Source: Barnesiella sp. An55
Lineage (GTDB): Bacteria; Bacteroidota; Bacteroidia; Bacteroidales; Barnesiellaceae
NCBI RefSeq assembly: GCF_002161555.1
Contig: NZ_NFHZ01000006.1
Coordinates: forward strand, 62,001 to 126,000
Reading direction: 5' to 3'
Length of the DNA stretch: 64,000 nucleotides
A model generated the notes under the pieces. The model did not search any database. It was not told the DNA's origin and saw only the letters and a program-made list of their open reading frames with translations. Shown in pieces: positions 20,310 through 29,062 of the stretch (positions within the stretch are counted from its first letter, which is position 1; each line of letters starts with the position of its first letter). The position numbers were made by a program, and so were the translations under genes.

Positions 20310-22769
20310 TTAATCTTGCGGTACCGACTTACGCCGCCTCCAATACTCGATGCCTGTAACCACAAAGGCGGCCAGGATAAGGAAAAGCGACACATAGGCA
20401 ATGGCCTCGGTAGTGTGTACCGACTGCGGATCGAAACGGAATATCACCTCGTGTTCACCGGCCGGCAAATTGACAGCCCGCAATACATAGTTTACACGCG
20501 CCATATCGACCGATTTTCCATCGACAGTCACTTGCCAGCCCCAGGGGAAATAAATCTCGGAGAAGACCGCTAAACCACCTTGTTGCGAACGATAGCGATA
20601 GGTGAGCTCGTCGGGCTTGTAGGCCGTCTCGTAAATGGTGTCGCCGGCTGCGGGAGGTACCACCTTATCGCCAATCTCCCGGGCAAAGCGACGATCGGCC
20701 ACCGCCGTGTGCGACGGGTCGAAGTCGGTAATGGCCGCCATCTCGGCATCGGCATTATCGACCCACTTCACCTCCGACACAAACCAGGCATTGCCCAGTG
20801 CTCCAGGATTGCGCACAACGGTCACGTTGCCATCCTCGAGTGGTTGTATGATATAGCGGGTATTGAGCATATCCAACACATTCATATTCATATGCACGAG
20901 TTGCCGTTCGATGAGGTCTTGATACCGGCGCAATTTGGCGGCATGATACCCACCTATCGACTTGTGGTAATACGAAGTGCGAGGCTCGTTGAAGCTGGCC
21001 TCTATATCTCCACCGGTAGCGATATTGAATACACGGTAGTTCATATCCTTGTCTTGCAAGATATAGCGATCGGCATCGGTCATGGGGAAGGGATTGGTCT
21101 TGCGGGCCGGTGTCACGAAATTGCCACTGTTGAGGTAACGCTTGTTTACGGGATACATATCGCCCACGAGAATCACCGCCAAGGCCACCATGGCCACGGT
21201 AGCACTCACTTTCTTCTCACGCAGCAGCCACAATACGGCAAAGCCCAAGGCTACAATAATAAACGAGCGCCAGGCGTCGGCCGTAAATATTGCCTTGCGG
21301 GCCTCGATGATATAGGCAAATATTTCGGCATAACCGGGTTCCCCAATAGCCTTCCGTTCATACTCTTTCAAGAAGGTATCAAACAAACTGGGAACAAGAG
21401 CAGCCAACAGGGCGATACCACCTACAATGGCTCCACTCACATAGAACCAGCGTTTCTCGCGCGAGAGAATCGATGGATCGTCAAATATCTTCTTCAACGC
21501 CAGCACAGCCAGCAGCGGCATACAGAACTCGGCCACCACCAGGATACTCGATACCGTGCGGAACCGGTTGTACATGGGGAAATAGTCGATAAACCAGTCG
21601 GTAAGCCACATCATGTTCTTGCCCCACGAGAGCATAATCGTCAGAATCGTGACTACCAGCAGGGCCCATTTGAGCGGTGTGCGCACAATGAAGCAACCCA
21701 GCACGAAGAGGAAGAAAATGAGGGCTCCTACATAGACCGGGCCCGACGTGCCGGGCTGGTCGCCCCAATAGCGATCGAATTGCGACAGGTAAGGCCGTAT
21801 CTCGGGATTGGCAGCCTTTACCGCCCGCTCACTCTCGGAGAGACGGCCGCTGGCACCACCCTTGCTGTCGGGAATCAAGAGGGTAAGGGTCTCCATCTTG
21901 CCATAGCTCCATTGGGTGATGTAGTCTTTGTCCAGCCCTTTACCGGCCGATTTTTCAGCTTTATCGGCATCATCGGCATCGAGCGGGGTCAGCTCGGTAT
22001 GGCCTCCACGCATCGATTCTTTGGAATATTCATAGGTGTGGTACAGATTCGAGGCATTGGCCCCAACTGCCAACAGAGCAGCTACCACCAGAACCCCGGT
22101 CGCCTTGAAGAAACGGGGCATCGTGTGCGCACGGTAGTGCTCCACCCCATAGGCAACGACAAAGGCACAGATAACAAAGAGGAAGTAGTAGGACATCTGT
22201 ACGTGATTCGACATAATCTGCAAGGCTCCGAAGAGAGCGGCCAGCGCTCCGCCCAACAGATATTTACCCCGATAGGCCAGGATAATACCGGCTATCGTAG
22301 GCGGTATGTAGGCCAGGGTCGTAAACTTCCAGATGTGACCCGCCGCAATAATAATAAAGAAGTAGGACGAAAAGGCATAGGCTACCGCTCCGAAGGCGGC
22401 CAGATACCACCGCACATTGAGCGTGAGCAACAGAATATAGAAGCCCAGCATCATGATAAACACCAGCGACACGGGCGACACCAGCCACAGGTTATAGACC
22501 TGTTGCAATCCCTTGAGCGGGGCATTGCTCGAGTAGGCAGGCGCTATCTGGAAGGTAGGCATACCCGAGAAGAGCGAACCGGTCCAACGAGGTCTCTCGC
22601 CTGTTTGCTCGGCATAGGTTTGGGCTTCGTGACCGATAGCCAACCCTTGTTGGGTATCGTGTTGAAACAAGATCTTACCCTCAATGACATCGGGCGAGAA
22701 ATAGACAAACGACAGTATGACAAACAACAGTACCGGCAACAGGGCCCAAAGGTTCTTACGACTTTTCAT
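20310..22769 (-). CDS. Large polytopic membrane protein of the YfhO family
   Basis: An 819-residue protein. It starts with a short basic tail and a first helix (LWALLPVLLFVILSFVYF), then a periplasmic loop with the motif FQHDTQQGLAIGHEAQ, about ten further membrane helices up to residue 530, a large extracytoplasmic domain of about 220 residues (DKDMNYRVFNIATGGDIEAS), and a last helix (AIAYVSLFLILAAFVVTGIE). This is the layout of YfhO proteins, GT-C-like membrane enzymes some of which add sugars to teichoic acids or lipids. The role in Bacteroidota is not defined. ATG 22769 is chosen because a -7 box (TACATTTG) is 25 bases upstream. Confidence 0.85.
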   Translation of the reverse strand: MKSRKNLWALLPVLLFVILSFVYFSPDVIEGKILFQHDTQQGLAIGHEAQTYAEQTGERPRWTGSLFSGMPTFQIAPAYSSNAPLKGLQQVYNLWLVSPVSLVFIMMLGFYILLLTLNVRWYLAAFGAVAYAFSSYFFIIIAAGHIWKFTTLAYIPPTIAGIILAYRGKYLLGGALAALFGALQIMSNHVQMSYYFLFVICAFVVAYGVEHYRAHTMPRFFKATGVLVVAALLAVGANASNLYHTYEYSKESMRGGHTELTPLDADDADKAEKSAGKGLDKDYITQWSYGKMETLTLLIPDSKGGASGRLSESERAVKAANPEIRPYLSQFDRYWGDQPGTSGPVYVGALIFFLFVLGCFIVRTPLKWALLVVTILTIMLSWGKNMMWLTDWFIDYFPMYNRFRTVSSILVVAEFCMPLLAVLALKKIFDDPSILSREKRWFYVSGAIVGGIALLAALVPSLFDTFLKEYERKAIGEPGYAEIFAYIIEARKAIFTADAWRSFIIVALGFAVLWLLREKKVSATVAMVALAVILVGDMYPVNKRYLNSGNFVTPARKTNPFPMTDADRYILQDKDMNYRVFNIATGGDIEASFNEPRTSYYHKSIGGYHAAKLRRYQDLIERQLVHMNMNVLDMLNTRYIIQPLEDGNVTVVRNPGALGNAWFVSEVKWVDNADAEMAAITDFDPSHTAVADRRFAREIGDKVVPPAAGDTIYETAYKPDELTYRYRSQQGGLAVFSEIYFPWGWQVTVDGKSVDMARVNYVLRAVNLPAGEHEVIFRFDPQSVHTTEAIAYVSLFLILAAFVVTGIEYWRRRKSVPQD

Positions 22770-22793
22770 TGTTACGAATCTGTATTTTTTTTG

Positions 22794-22801
22794 CAAATGT
22801 A
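22794..22801 (-). promoter_or_regulatory. -7 box for the YfhO-family gene
   Basis: The minus strand reads TACATTTG, matching TAnnTTTG, 24 bases before the ATG. Confidence 0.65.
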
Positions 22802-22940
22802 CAAGTTTAACCGTAATTATCACGCTCTCAGACCGACAATCTGAAACAAAAACCACGATTGTCCCCTGCTTGTTTAGCCTCAGGCTCCCGCACTCGACCT
22901 TGCCGCCCGAGGCCAGGCGATGACACCTTGGCCCCACTAC

Positions 22941-22980
22941 AAAAAAAAGAGGGCCGGGATTGACATGCAACCCCGGCCCT
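22941..22980 (-). terminator. Rho-independent terminator of the TPR lipoprotein gene
   Basis: AGGGCCGGG and CCCGGCCCT close a 9-bp stem (loop of 13); the minus strand runs on into eight T. It lies 24 bases after the stop of the lipoprotein gene. Confidence 0.88.
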
Positions 22981-23004
22981 ATGATGGTCTATTTATCTGC
23001 TAAC

Positions 23005-24687
23005 TTATTTTACCAGCGAAGCGATATCGAATTTGGCAAATTCAAGATCGGTAGCGGCTTGTTGAGCTTTTGCAGAATCCATGCTGATGGATTTCTTCAG
23101 GTTCGAAACAACCATTTGTTCGTTGTTGGTACGAGCACCCAGAACAGCCATCAGATAGTACGTATTGGCATTGGGATTTTCAACACCGGCCAACGTAGCT
23201 TTTGCCTTGCTGTAATCTTTTACCAAGATTTGAGCCAGAGCGGCATTGTTCGATTTAACATCGCCAAATGCTTTTACAGCTGCATTGTAGTCGCCTTTCT
23301 TCATGTAGAATACACCCAGAGCTTCGTTGAGTTCCTCAACACCAGCCGATTTTCCAAAAGCTTGTTCGGCACTTGCATAATCGTTGTTGGAGAGGGCGAT
23401 CAAACCTTGGTTCATAGCCACCTCGGGAGTATTGGGAGCAATGCGAGCAGCTTTCTCGAAGTTTGCTTTGGCAGCAGCGAGGTCGCCTTCTTCGTATTGA
23501 ACCATACCCAAGTTGTTGTAACCACGATAGTCGTTAGGATAGATTTCTACAACTTTGGCATAGATATCGGCTTTCTCTTTGTTGGTCTTTACCAGCGTAG
23601 CGGCATAGAGCAATTCGTCAACCGAGAGAGAATCGGGATTCTCTTGAGCCAGTTTCGAGATCTCTTCGTCCGATTTACCAATTACGTTAACCGAAGCCGT
23701 GATTCTCGAATAACGCAGTTGCGGGAGGATCTCTTCGGCCAGTACTTCGAATACCGACGACATGTTCTTGATTTCACGCTCGCGTTGTTCGGGATCGGAG
23801 TACATCGAGAGTACGTTCAGGATGAGCTCTTTGTCTTGGATGTTCGATTTCGAAACCAATTCCTGGAAACCTTCCCAGTCTTGAGCCGTAAATTCGGCGG
23901 TCATGTCGGCTTCAACTTTGTCTTTCTTCAAGCTCTTCTTCATGTAGTTAACCGTATTTTTCTCACGGTTTTCGGCCAGTGTAGTATTGAGTTTAACACC
24001 ACCATCGGGCGAAGCATACGAAGAAATGTTGATGTTGGTGAGTTCCTTGTTAGGAGCCTCGGCAGCAGCGTTGATCTCGTTGTGGAGAGCTTTCATCTCT
24101 TCCGATTTCAATTGCTCGGCGCGCAGGTTGGCTTGTTGGATAAGGAACATGATGTCGGCCGAATAAGTCTCTTTGATAATACGTTGGAACTTATCGGGCG
24201 TGATAGCGGGGTTCACCTCTTGAGCATTGGCGATTTCGGCCGTAGAGATAACACCTTCGGCTACCGTTACACGGGGAAGCTCATAGGTTTTGTTGCCTCT
24301 TTCAACCTTGAAAGCCAGTTGCAGTTCCGATTTCCGCATAGCGGGAATGTATTTGAAGTTTACAGGCATCGAAACAACACCACCCATTTTGTAAGAAATG
24401 GCTTGGTTGTTGCCTTCTACCTTTTCCCCTTGATAAACAAACGGAGTACCGGCAGTTTCGCCATCGGCATAAACCAGATAGGGAGTTACGGTCACTACCG
24501 ATTTTTTATCGAAATACTTTTCAGGGAAAGTTCCGGTAACAGTTGCAGGAACTTGGCCACCTACTACTTCAAGAGGAGAAGGGGTCACCGTAAAATAATC
24601 GGCCGATAACGGCTTCATGTCTTTGTTACACCCTACAAATGCCAATGTCATGAGAAGCATTAGGGGAAGATAGATTTTCTTAATCAT
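23005..24687 (-). CDS. TPR and OmpA-like lipoprotein
   Basis: A 560-residue protein with a lipoprotein signal (lipobox AFVGC, Cys at about residue 20). Residues 25-170 are beta-rich (VTPSPLEVVGGQVPATVTG). Residues 210-270 resemble an OmpA-type peptidoglycan-binding domain (NINISSYASPDGGVKLNTTL, then AENREKNTVNYMKK). The C-terminal 220 residues are TPR repeats, for example YRGYNNLGMVQYEEGDLAAA. It is probably an outer-membrane-anchored protein on the periplasmic face, perhaps in cell-envelope organisation; such proteins are common in Bacteroidales but poorly studied. Two -7 boxes lie 85-100 bases upstream, so it need not depend on xerD transcription. Confidence 0.82.
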   Translation of the reverse strand: MIKKIYLPLMLLMTLAFVGCNKDMKPLSADYFTVTPSPLEVVGGQVPATVTGTFPEKYFDKKSVVTVTPYLVYADGETAGTPFVYQGEKVEGNNQAISYKMGGVVSMPVNFKYIPAMRKSELQLAFKVERGNKTYELPRVTVAEGVISTAEIANAQEVNPAITPDKFQRIIKETYSADIMFLIQQANLRAEQLKSEEMKALHNEINAAAEAPNKELTNINISSYASPDGGVKLNTTLAENREKNTVNYMKKSLKKDKVEADMTAEFTAQDWEGFQELVSKSNIQDKELILNVLSMYSDPEQREREIKNMSSVFEVLAEEILPQLRYSRITASVNVIGKSDEEISKLAQENPDSLSVDELLYAATLVKTNKEKADIYAKVVEIYPNDYRGYNNLGMVQYEEGDLAAAKANFEKAARIAPNTPEVAMNQGLIALSNNDYASAEQAFGKSAGVEELNEALGVFYMKKGDYNAAVKAFGDVKSNNAALAQILVKDYSKAKATLAGVENPNANTYYLMAVLGARTNNEQMVVSNLKKSISMDSAKAQQAATDLEFAKFDIASLVK

Positions 24688-24771
24688 AATAATAATTGTT
24701 TGGTTACACTTATTTTTGAAATATTTCTTTTTCCTTTTGAAGAACAGAATTAGTGCATTTCATATTTAAGG

Positions 24772-24789
24772 CAAAAATAAACAAAAATA
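24772..24789 (-). promoter_or_regulatory. Two tandem -7 boxes before the TPR lipoprotein gene
   Basis: The minus strand reads TATTTTTG at 24789-24782 and again at 24779-24772, both fitting TAnnTTTG. In such an A/T-rich stretch at least one could be chance. Confidence 0.5.
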
Positions 24790-24821
24790 GAACACTCTCA
24801 CTATTTTTATACAATTTTTTT

Positions 24822-25751
24822 TTATTCGCCCCCATTATTTGCAGGTCTTTGCTGGTTTCGGGGGTGATGTTGCAGAATTTCCTGCCTCAAGAACTGCCTG
24901 TCGAGGTGGGTGTATATCTCGGTGGTCGTGATACTTTCGTGCCCCAGCATCTGCTGGATGGCCCTCAGGTTGGCCCCTCCCTCGAGCAGGTGGGTGGCAA
25001 AGGTATGACGCAGGGTATGGGGGCTCACTTTCTTGCGGATATCGCACTGTTCGCAGGCCCGTTTCACGATATAAAACACCATGACCCGGGTCATTTTGGC
25101 GCCCCGCCGGTTCAAGAAGAGGATATCTTCACTGCCTCGCTTGATATCCAGTTCCTGCCGGTCGGCCAGGTAGAGGTTTATCTCGTGTATGGCATTCTGC
25201 GAGATGGGGACCAGCCGGCGTTTCTCGCCCTTGCCCTCTACGATAATGTAGCCATCGGTCAGGTAGAGGTCCGAGATGCGCAGCCCTACCAGCTCCGACA
25301 CCCGCAAGCCACAACCATACAGAGTCTCGATGATGGCCCGGTTGCGACGATCCTCGGGTCGCGACAAATCAAACGACTCGACCATGCGATCTATCTCATC
25401 GACGGTGAGTACATCGGGCAATTTCATGCCCAGTTTGGGGGTCTCGATCAGTTCCGAGGGGTCGTCGTCGATCAGTTTCTCCATTTTCAAGAAGCCGAAA
25501 AACGACTTGACCCCCGAAATGATGCGGGCTTGTGACCGGGGGCCTATCCCCAAGTCTTGCAGTGTGCACACAAACCGGTGCAGGTCGTCGCCCGTGACTT
25601 GCCTCCAGTCAAGATTTTCGGTCTCGATAAAGCCGATAAGTTTCTCGACATCGCATTGATATCCCTCGACCGTATTGGACGAGAGACCCCGCTCGAGTTT
25701 CAAATAACGGCCAAAACGCTTCAATAAATTATCTGCATCGACTATTGACAT
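24822..25751 (-). CDS. xerD: Tyrosine recombinase XerD
   Basis: A 309-residue site-specific recombinase. The N-terminal SAM-like domain (LERGLSSNTVEGYQCDVEKL) is followed by the catalytic domain with the Arg of GCGLRVSELVGL, the HTLRHTFATHLLEGGANL box, LGHESITTTEIYTHL with the nucleophile Tyr, and the C-terminal QFLRQEI. Xer enzymes resolve chromosome dimers at dif. The gene stands alone with no mobile-element features nearby, so it is the housekeeping enzyme and not a phage or transposon integrase. The 387-base region upstream is structured (see below). Confidence 0.93.
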   Translation of the reverse strand: MSIVDADNLLKRFGRYLKLERGLSSNTVEGYQCDVEKLIGFIETENLDWRQVTGDDLHRFVCTLQDLGIGPRSQARIISGVKSFFGFLKMEKLIDDDPSELIETPKLGMKLPDVLTVDEIDRMVESFDLSRPEDRRNRAIIETLYGCGLRVSELVGLRISDLYLTDGYIIVEGKGEKRRLVPISQNAIHEINLYLADRQELDIKRGSEDILFLNRRGAKMTRVMVFYIVKRACEQCDIRKKVSPHTLRHTFATHLLEGGANLRAIQQMLGHESITTTEIYTHLDRQFLRQEILQHHPRNQQRPANNGGE

Positions 25752-26138
25752 ACTCTTTTTACCCGATATCTCATTTTTTTTCTATACTTTTGCCCTATCT
25801 TGGGAATAGCGCTTGAAAACCTCCTGGGGGTAGGAGCCACAAGTATTCACACAAGAGGGGGGGGCCGATTGTCCTCGACAAACGCCCCGGGTATTGCTTT
25901 AGGGGCAAAGATAGCGAAAGTAGAAAGTAGAAAAAACTAGCTTGCTTGATTTTTATTACTGAGACGCATCCTATCTTCTGCAAAGATAGCGAGAGGTGAG
26001 AGGAAAAGAGAATGTTGAAACTTGTTTCAGATATTTTTATCTCGAGCCATATCCGGTCCACCAACTAAAGACAAATAAAAAAAACGGAGGGAATTTCGAT
26101 AGGATAGATTCTCCTCACCATAAAAAAGATTGTTCATT
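25752..26138. other. Long structured intergenic region between divergent xerD and aroQ
   Basis: 387 bases without a convincing gene. It holds one plus-strand -7 box (TACTTTTG, 25785-25792), two minus-strand boxes (TATCTTTG at 25913-25906 and 25988-25981), a block of nested hairpins at 25795-25914 and a separate hairpin CTATCTT/AAGATAG at 25971-25989. The aroQ start is preceded by no exact box, so aroQ may be read from the 25785 promoter. Confidence 0.6.
25795..25914 (+). ncRNA. Candidate structured RNA (6S-like or leader), strand uncertain
   Basis: The ends pair: CTATCTT (25795-25801) with AAGATAG (25908-25914), then AATAGC with GCTTT. Inside are two hairpins: CTTG-CTCCT ... AGGAG-CAAG (25812-25842) and a GC-rich one in which GGGGC (25861-25865) pairs with GCCCC (25884-25888) around TTGTC-CTC-GACAA. 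A plus-strand -7 box ends two bases before the block and a minus-strand one overlaps its other end. Size, promoter position and closed-ended shape recall 6S RNA, but I cannot confirm the family. Confidence 0.4.
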
Positions 26139-26564
26139 ATGAATCTACTCATCATCAACGGGCCCAACCTCAACCTTTTGGGGAGACGGGAAAAGAGCGT
26201 CTATGGAGAAAGAAGTTTCGACGACTACCTGGACGAGTTGCGCCGGCGCTACCCGAGCCACCACATCGACTACTTCCAGTCCAACATCGAGGGTGTACTC
26301 ATCGACAAGATACAGGAGGCGGGATACTCTTGCGACGGTATCGTGCTCAATGCCGGAGCCTACACCCACACCTCCATCGCCCTGAGCGATGCCATACGGG
26401 CTGTGACAGCCCCCGTAGTCGAGGTACACATCTCCAACATCCACGCCCGCGAAGAGTATCGTCACCACTCCATGATAGCAGCCGCAGCCGCCGGCTCGAT
26501 TATCGGATTCGGACTCGATTCATATCGGCTGGCTATCGAAGCTCTGATTGAAAAAAAACGCTAA
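26139..26564 (+). CDS. aroQ: 3-dehydroquinate dehydratase, type II
   Basis: A 141-residue protein, usual for the dodecameric type II enzyme of the shikimate pathway. Motifs: IINGPNLNLLGRREKSVYG with the catalytic Arg and Tyr, FQSNIEGVLIDKIQEA, VLNAGAYTHTSIALSDAI, VEVHISNIHAREEYRHHS with the catalytic His, and the AGSIIGFG end. ATG 26139 is three codons inside a longer frame and gives the standard N-terminus MNLLIINGP. It is followed 13 bases later by pyk. Confidence 0.97.
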   Translation: MNLLIINGPNLNLLGRREKSVYGERSFDDYLDELRRRYPSHHIDYFQSNIEGVLIDKIQEAGYSCDGIVLNAGAYTHTSIALSDAIRAVTAPVVEVHISNIHAREEYRHHSMIAAAAAGSIIGFGLDSYRLAIEALIEKKR

Positions 26565-26577
26565 TCCACACTCACCT

Positions 26578-28041
26578 ATGACCAAATATACCAAAATAGT
26601 AGCAACCATCTCCGACTCGCGCTGCGATGTCGATTTTATCAAGCAACTCTACGACAACGGCATGAACGTCGTGCGCATGAACTCGGCCCACTTACAGGAA
26701 GAGGGATTCCGCAAAATCATCAACAACGTGCGCGCCGTCTCCAACAAAATAGCCATCCTCATGGATACCAAAGGCCCCGAAGTACGCACTACCGCACTGG
26801 CCGACGGTAACAACCTCACATTCGCCACGGGCGATATCGTGCGCATCACCGGTCGCGAAGGGACCCTCACCGGCAACGGATACATCGGGGTAAACTATCC
26901 CTTCTTTGCCAAAGACCTGGAGGTGGGCAGCCACATCCTCATCGACGACGGCGAACTCGAGTTTGTCGTGCGCGGCAAAGAGAATGACGACCTGCTGTGC
27001 GAGTCGCTCAACAACGGTGAACTGGGCTCCCGCAAAAGCGTCAACGTGCCGGGGGTACGCATCAACCTTCCCTCGCTCACCGAGCGCGACATACGCAACA
27101 TTCACTACGCCATCAAACAGGAGATAGACTTCATAGCCCACTCGTTTGTACGCAGCAAACAGGATGTGCTCGACATACAAGCCATTCTCGACGAATACAA
27201 AAGTCCAATCAAGATTATTGCCAAAATCGAGAATCAGGAGGGTGTGGACAATATCGACGAAATACTCGAGGCTGCCTATGGCGTGATGGTAGCCCGGGGC
27301 GACCTGGGTATCGAAGTACCGCAGGAGAAGATTCCCGGCATCCAGGCCCGACTCATCAAAAAGTGCATCCAGGCCAAGAAACCGGTTATCGTTGCCACCC
27401 AAATGCTCCACTCGATGATCAAGAATCCCCGTCCTACCCGGGCCGAGGTGACCGATATCGCCAATGCCATTTACCAGCACACCGATGCCCTCATGCTCAG
27501 CGGCGAAACGGCCTACGGCAAATACCCCGTCGAGGCGGTTGCCACCATGGCCCGTGTAGCCGAAGAGGCCGAGCACAACAAACTCACCGAAAGCAATATC
27601 CGGGTTATCTCGCCCGATGAGCCCGATGTGACCTCGTTCCTTGCCAAGCAGGCTGTAAAGACCTTCAACAAACTGGGCACGAAGGCCATCATCACCGACA
27701 GCTACACCGGCCGCACGGCCCGCTATGTGGCTGCATACCGGGGGCGATACCCGGTACTGGCCATCTGCTACTACGAACGCACGATACGGTTGCTGGCCCT
27801 CTCGTATGGGGTATTCCCCCTCTACCAGGAGCGCACCCGCACCTCGCGCGAATACCTGTTCAACGGGCTCAACCACCTTATGGAGCAGCACCTCATCGAC
27901 CGCAACGACCTCATTGCCTATCTGGGTGGAGGATTCGGAGAAGGAAAGGGTACCACATTCCTCGAGATAAACCGCATAGGCGAGGTGCTCGACAACTTCA
28001 ACCACTATACACTACCCAACATGGAAGACTCGGAAGCATGA
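26578..28041 (+). CDS. pyk: Pyruvate kinase
   Basis: A 487-residue protein. It converts phosphoenolpyruvate and ADP into pyruvate and ATP. Motifs: KIVATISDSRCDV, LMDTKGPEVRT, IIAKIENQEGVDNIDEIL with the catalytic Lys, MVARGDLGIEVP and MLSGETAYGKYPVEAV. The N-terminal active-site loop reads VVRMNSAHLQEEG, where most pyruvate kinases have RxNFSHG; the Arg and Asn remain, and this variant appears normal in Bacteroidota. The stop overlaps the next ATG by four bases. Confidence 0.95.
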   Translation: MTKYTKIVATISDSRCDVDFIKQLYDNGMNVVRMNSAHLQEEGFRKIINNVRAVSNKIAILMDTKGPEVRTTALADGNNLTFATGDIVRITGREGTLTGNGYIGVNYPFFAKDLEVGSHILIDDGELEFVVRGKENDDLLCESLNNGELGSRKSVNVPGVRINLPSLTERDIRNIHYAIKQEIDFIAHSFVRSKQDVLDIQAILDEYKSPIKIIAKIENQEGVDNIDEILEAAYGVMVARGDLGIEVPQEKIPGIQARLIKKCIQAKKPVIVATQMLHSMIKNPRPTRAEVTDIANAIYQHTDALMLSGETAYGKYPVEAVATMARVAEEAEHNKLTESNIRVISPDEPDVTSFLAKQAVKTFNKLGTKAIITDSYTGRTARYVAAYRGRYPVLAICYYERTIRLLALSYGVFPLYQERTRTSREYLFNGLNHLMEQHLIDRNDLIAYLGGGFGEGKGTTFLEINRIGEVLDNFNHYTLPNMEDSEA

Positions 28042-28673
28042 CGCTCGAACTGGAAGATTACATATTGAACCACATCGACCGCGAAGATGAGTTGCTCGCC
28101 GCGCTCGACAGGAATACTCACCTGTATCACCTGCGACCCCGCATGGTATCGGGCCATCTGCAAGGGCGTATTCTCAAGATGTTCTGTCGCATGATCAAGC
28201 CGCGGCGCATCCTCGAGTTGGGAACCTTCACGGGCTACTCGGCCCTCTGCCTGGCCGAAGGACTGTGCGAAGGCGGCGAGGTGCACACTATCGAAATCGA
28301 CGACGAAATCGAGGACTTCACCCGCAGCTATCTCGACCGTTCGCCCGTAGGCGACCGCATCAAGCTCATCATCGGCGACGCCCTCGAGATTGTCCCTACC
28401 CTCACCGACACCTACGATCTCGTGTTCATCGATGCCAACAAGCGCGACTACCTCAAATACTACGAGCTCGTGTTGCCCAAGGTGCGCCCCGAGGGGTTTA
28501 TCCTCGCCGACAACACCCTGTGGGACGGCAAGGTGGTGACCGACCCTCACAGCCGCGATGCCCAAACGATAGGTATCGAACGGTTCAACGACTTCATCGC
28601 CACCGACGACCGGGTAGAGAAGGTGATTCTGCCTCTGCGCGACGGACTCACCATCTTGTGGAAAAAGCCATAA
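28038..28673 (+). CDS. O-methyltransferase, class I SAM-dependent (CCoAOMT-like)
   Basis: A 211-residue protein of the caffeoyl-CoA O-methyltransferase-like family. Motif I is RILELGTFTGYSALCLAEGL near residue 60; EIDDEIEDF ends beta 2; LVFIDANKRDYLKYYELVLP and ADNTLWDGKVV hold the metal-binding Asp and Asn residues. It probably methylates a small hydroxylated compound; the natural substrate is unknown. It is translationally coupled to pyk through an ATGA overlap, a link conserved enough in Bacteroidales to suggest simple co-expression, not a shared reaction. Confidence 0.9.
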   Translation: MTLELEDYILNHIDREDELLAALDRNTHLYHLRPRMVSGHLQGRILKMFCRMIKPRRILELGTFTGYSALCLAEGLCEGGEVHTIEIDDEIEDFTRSYLDRSPVGDRIKLIIGDALEIVPTLTDTYDLVFIDANKRDYLKYYELVLPKVRPEGFILADNTLWDGKVVTDPHSRDAQTIGIERFNDFIATDDRVEKVILPLRDGLTILWKKP

Positions 28674-28717
28674 CCCTACCCTTGCACAATTTTGTTATAT
28701 CTAAAAAAAGGAACTAT

Positions 28718-29053
28718 ATGGAAACAACACGTCAGAACAAAATAAGCCGCCTGCTGCAAAAGGAGTTGAGCGACATATTCCTGGGCGAAACCCGCAAGAC
28801 CCACGGCATACTCGTCTCGGTGAGTGTGGTACGGGTAAGCCCCGACCTGAGTACGGCCAAAGCCTACCTGAGCATCTTCCCGCCCGAAAAGGGGGCCGAG
28901 ATGATTGCCAACATCAACGCCAATGCCAAAACTATCCGCTACGAACTGTCGCAACGGGTGCGCTACCAACTGCGCAAGACTCCCGAGCTCTCGTTCTTCC
29001 TCGACGACTCGCTCGACTATATCGAAAACATAGACAATCTGCTCAAGAAATAG
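28718..29053 (+). CDS. rbfA: Ribosome-binding factor A
   Basis: A 111-residue protein with the RbfA KH-like fold: TTRQNKISRLLQKELSDIFL at the start, VSVVRVSPDLSTAKAYLSIF in the middle, and LSQRVRYQLRKTPELSFFLD. It helps mature the 30S subunit and 16S rRNA 5' end. ATG 28718 is preceded by AAAAAAAGGA. It is 9 bases from the downstream permease gene, which has a rare strong AGGAGG site. Confidence 0.93.
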   Translation: METTRQNKISRLLQKELSDIFLGETRKTHGILVSVSVVRVSPDLSTAKAYLSIFPPEKGAEMIANINANAKTIRYELSQRVRYQLRKTPELSFFLDDSLDYIENIDNLLKK

Positions 29054-29062
29054 GAGGCAACG

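Noticed and set aside
20580-22844. A 754-codon plus-strand frame opposite the YfhO-type gene
   Set aside because: Its composition is His/Gly/Gln-rich with no domain; the minus-strand protein shows clear membrane helices and a promoter.
24822-25751. xerD as an integrase marking a mobile element
   Set aside because: Length and motifs fit the housekeeping recombinase, and no attachment repeats, transfer genes or tRNA target adjoin it.
25795-26064. An 89-codon minus-strand frame in the xerD-aroQ gap
   Set aside because: It runs through hairpins and promoter boxes, has no recognisable family and no clear start signal; structure is better explained at RNA level.
26578-28041. The odd pyruvate kinase loop (RMNSAH) as a sign of lost function
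   Set aside because: All other catalytic motifs are intact and this variant appears to be usual for the phylum.
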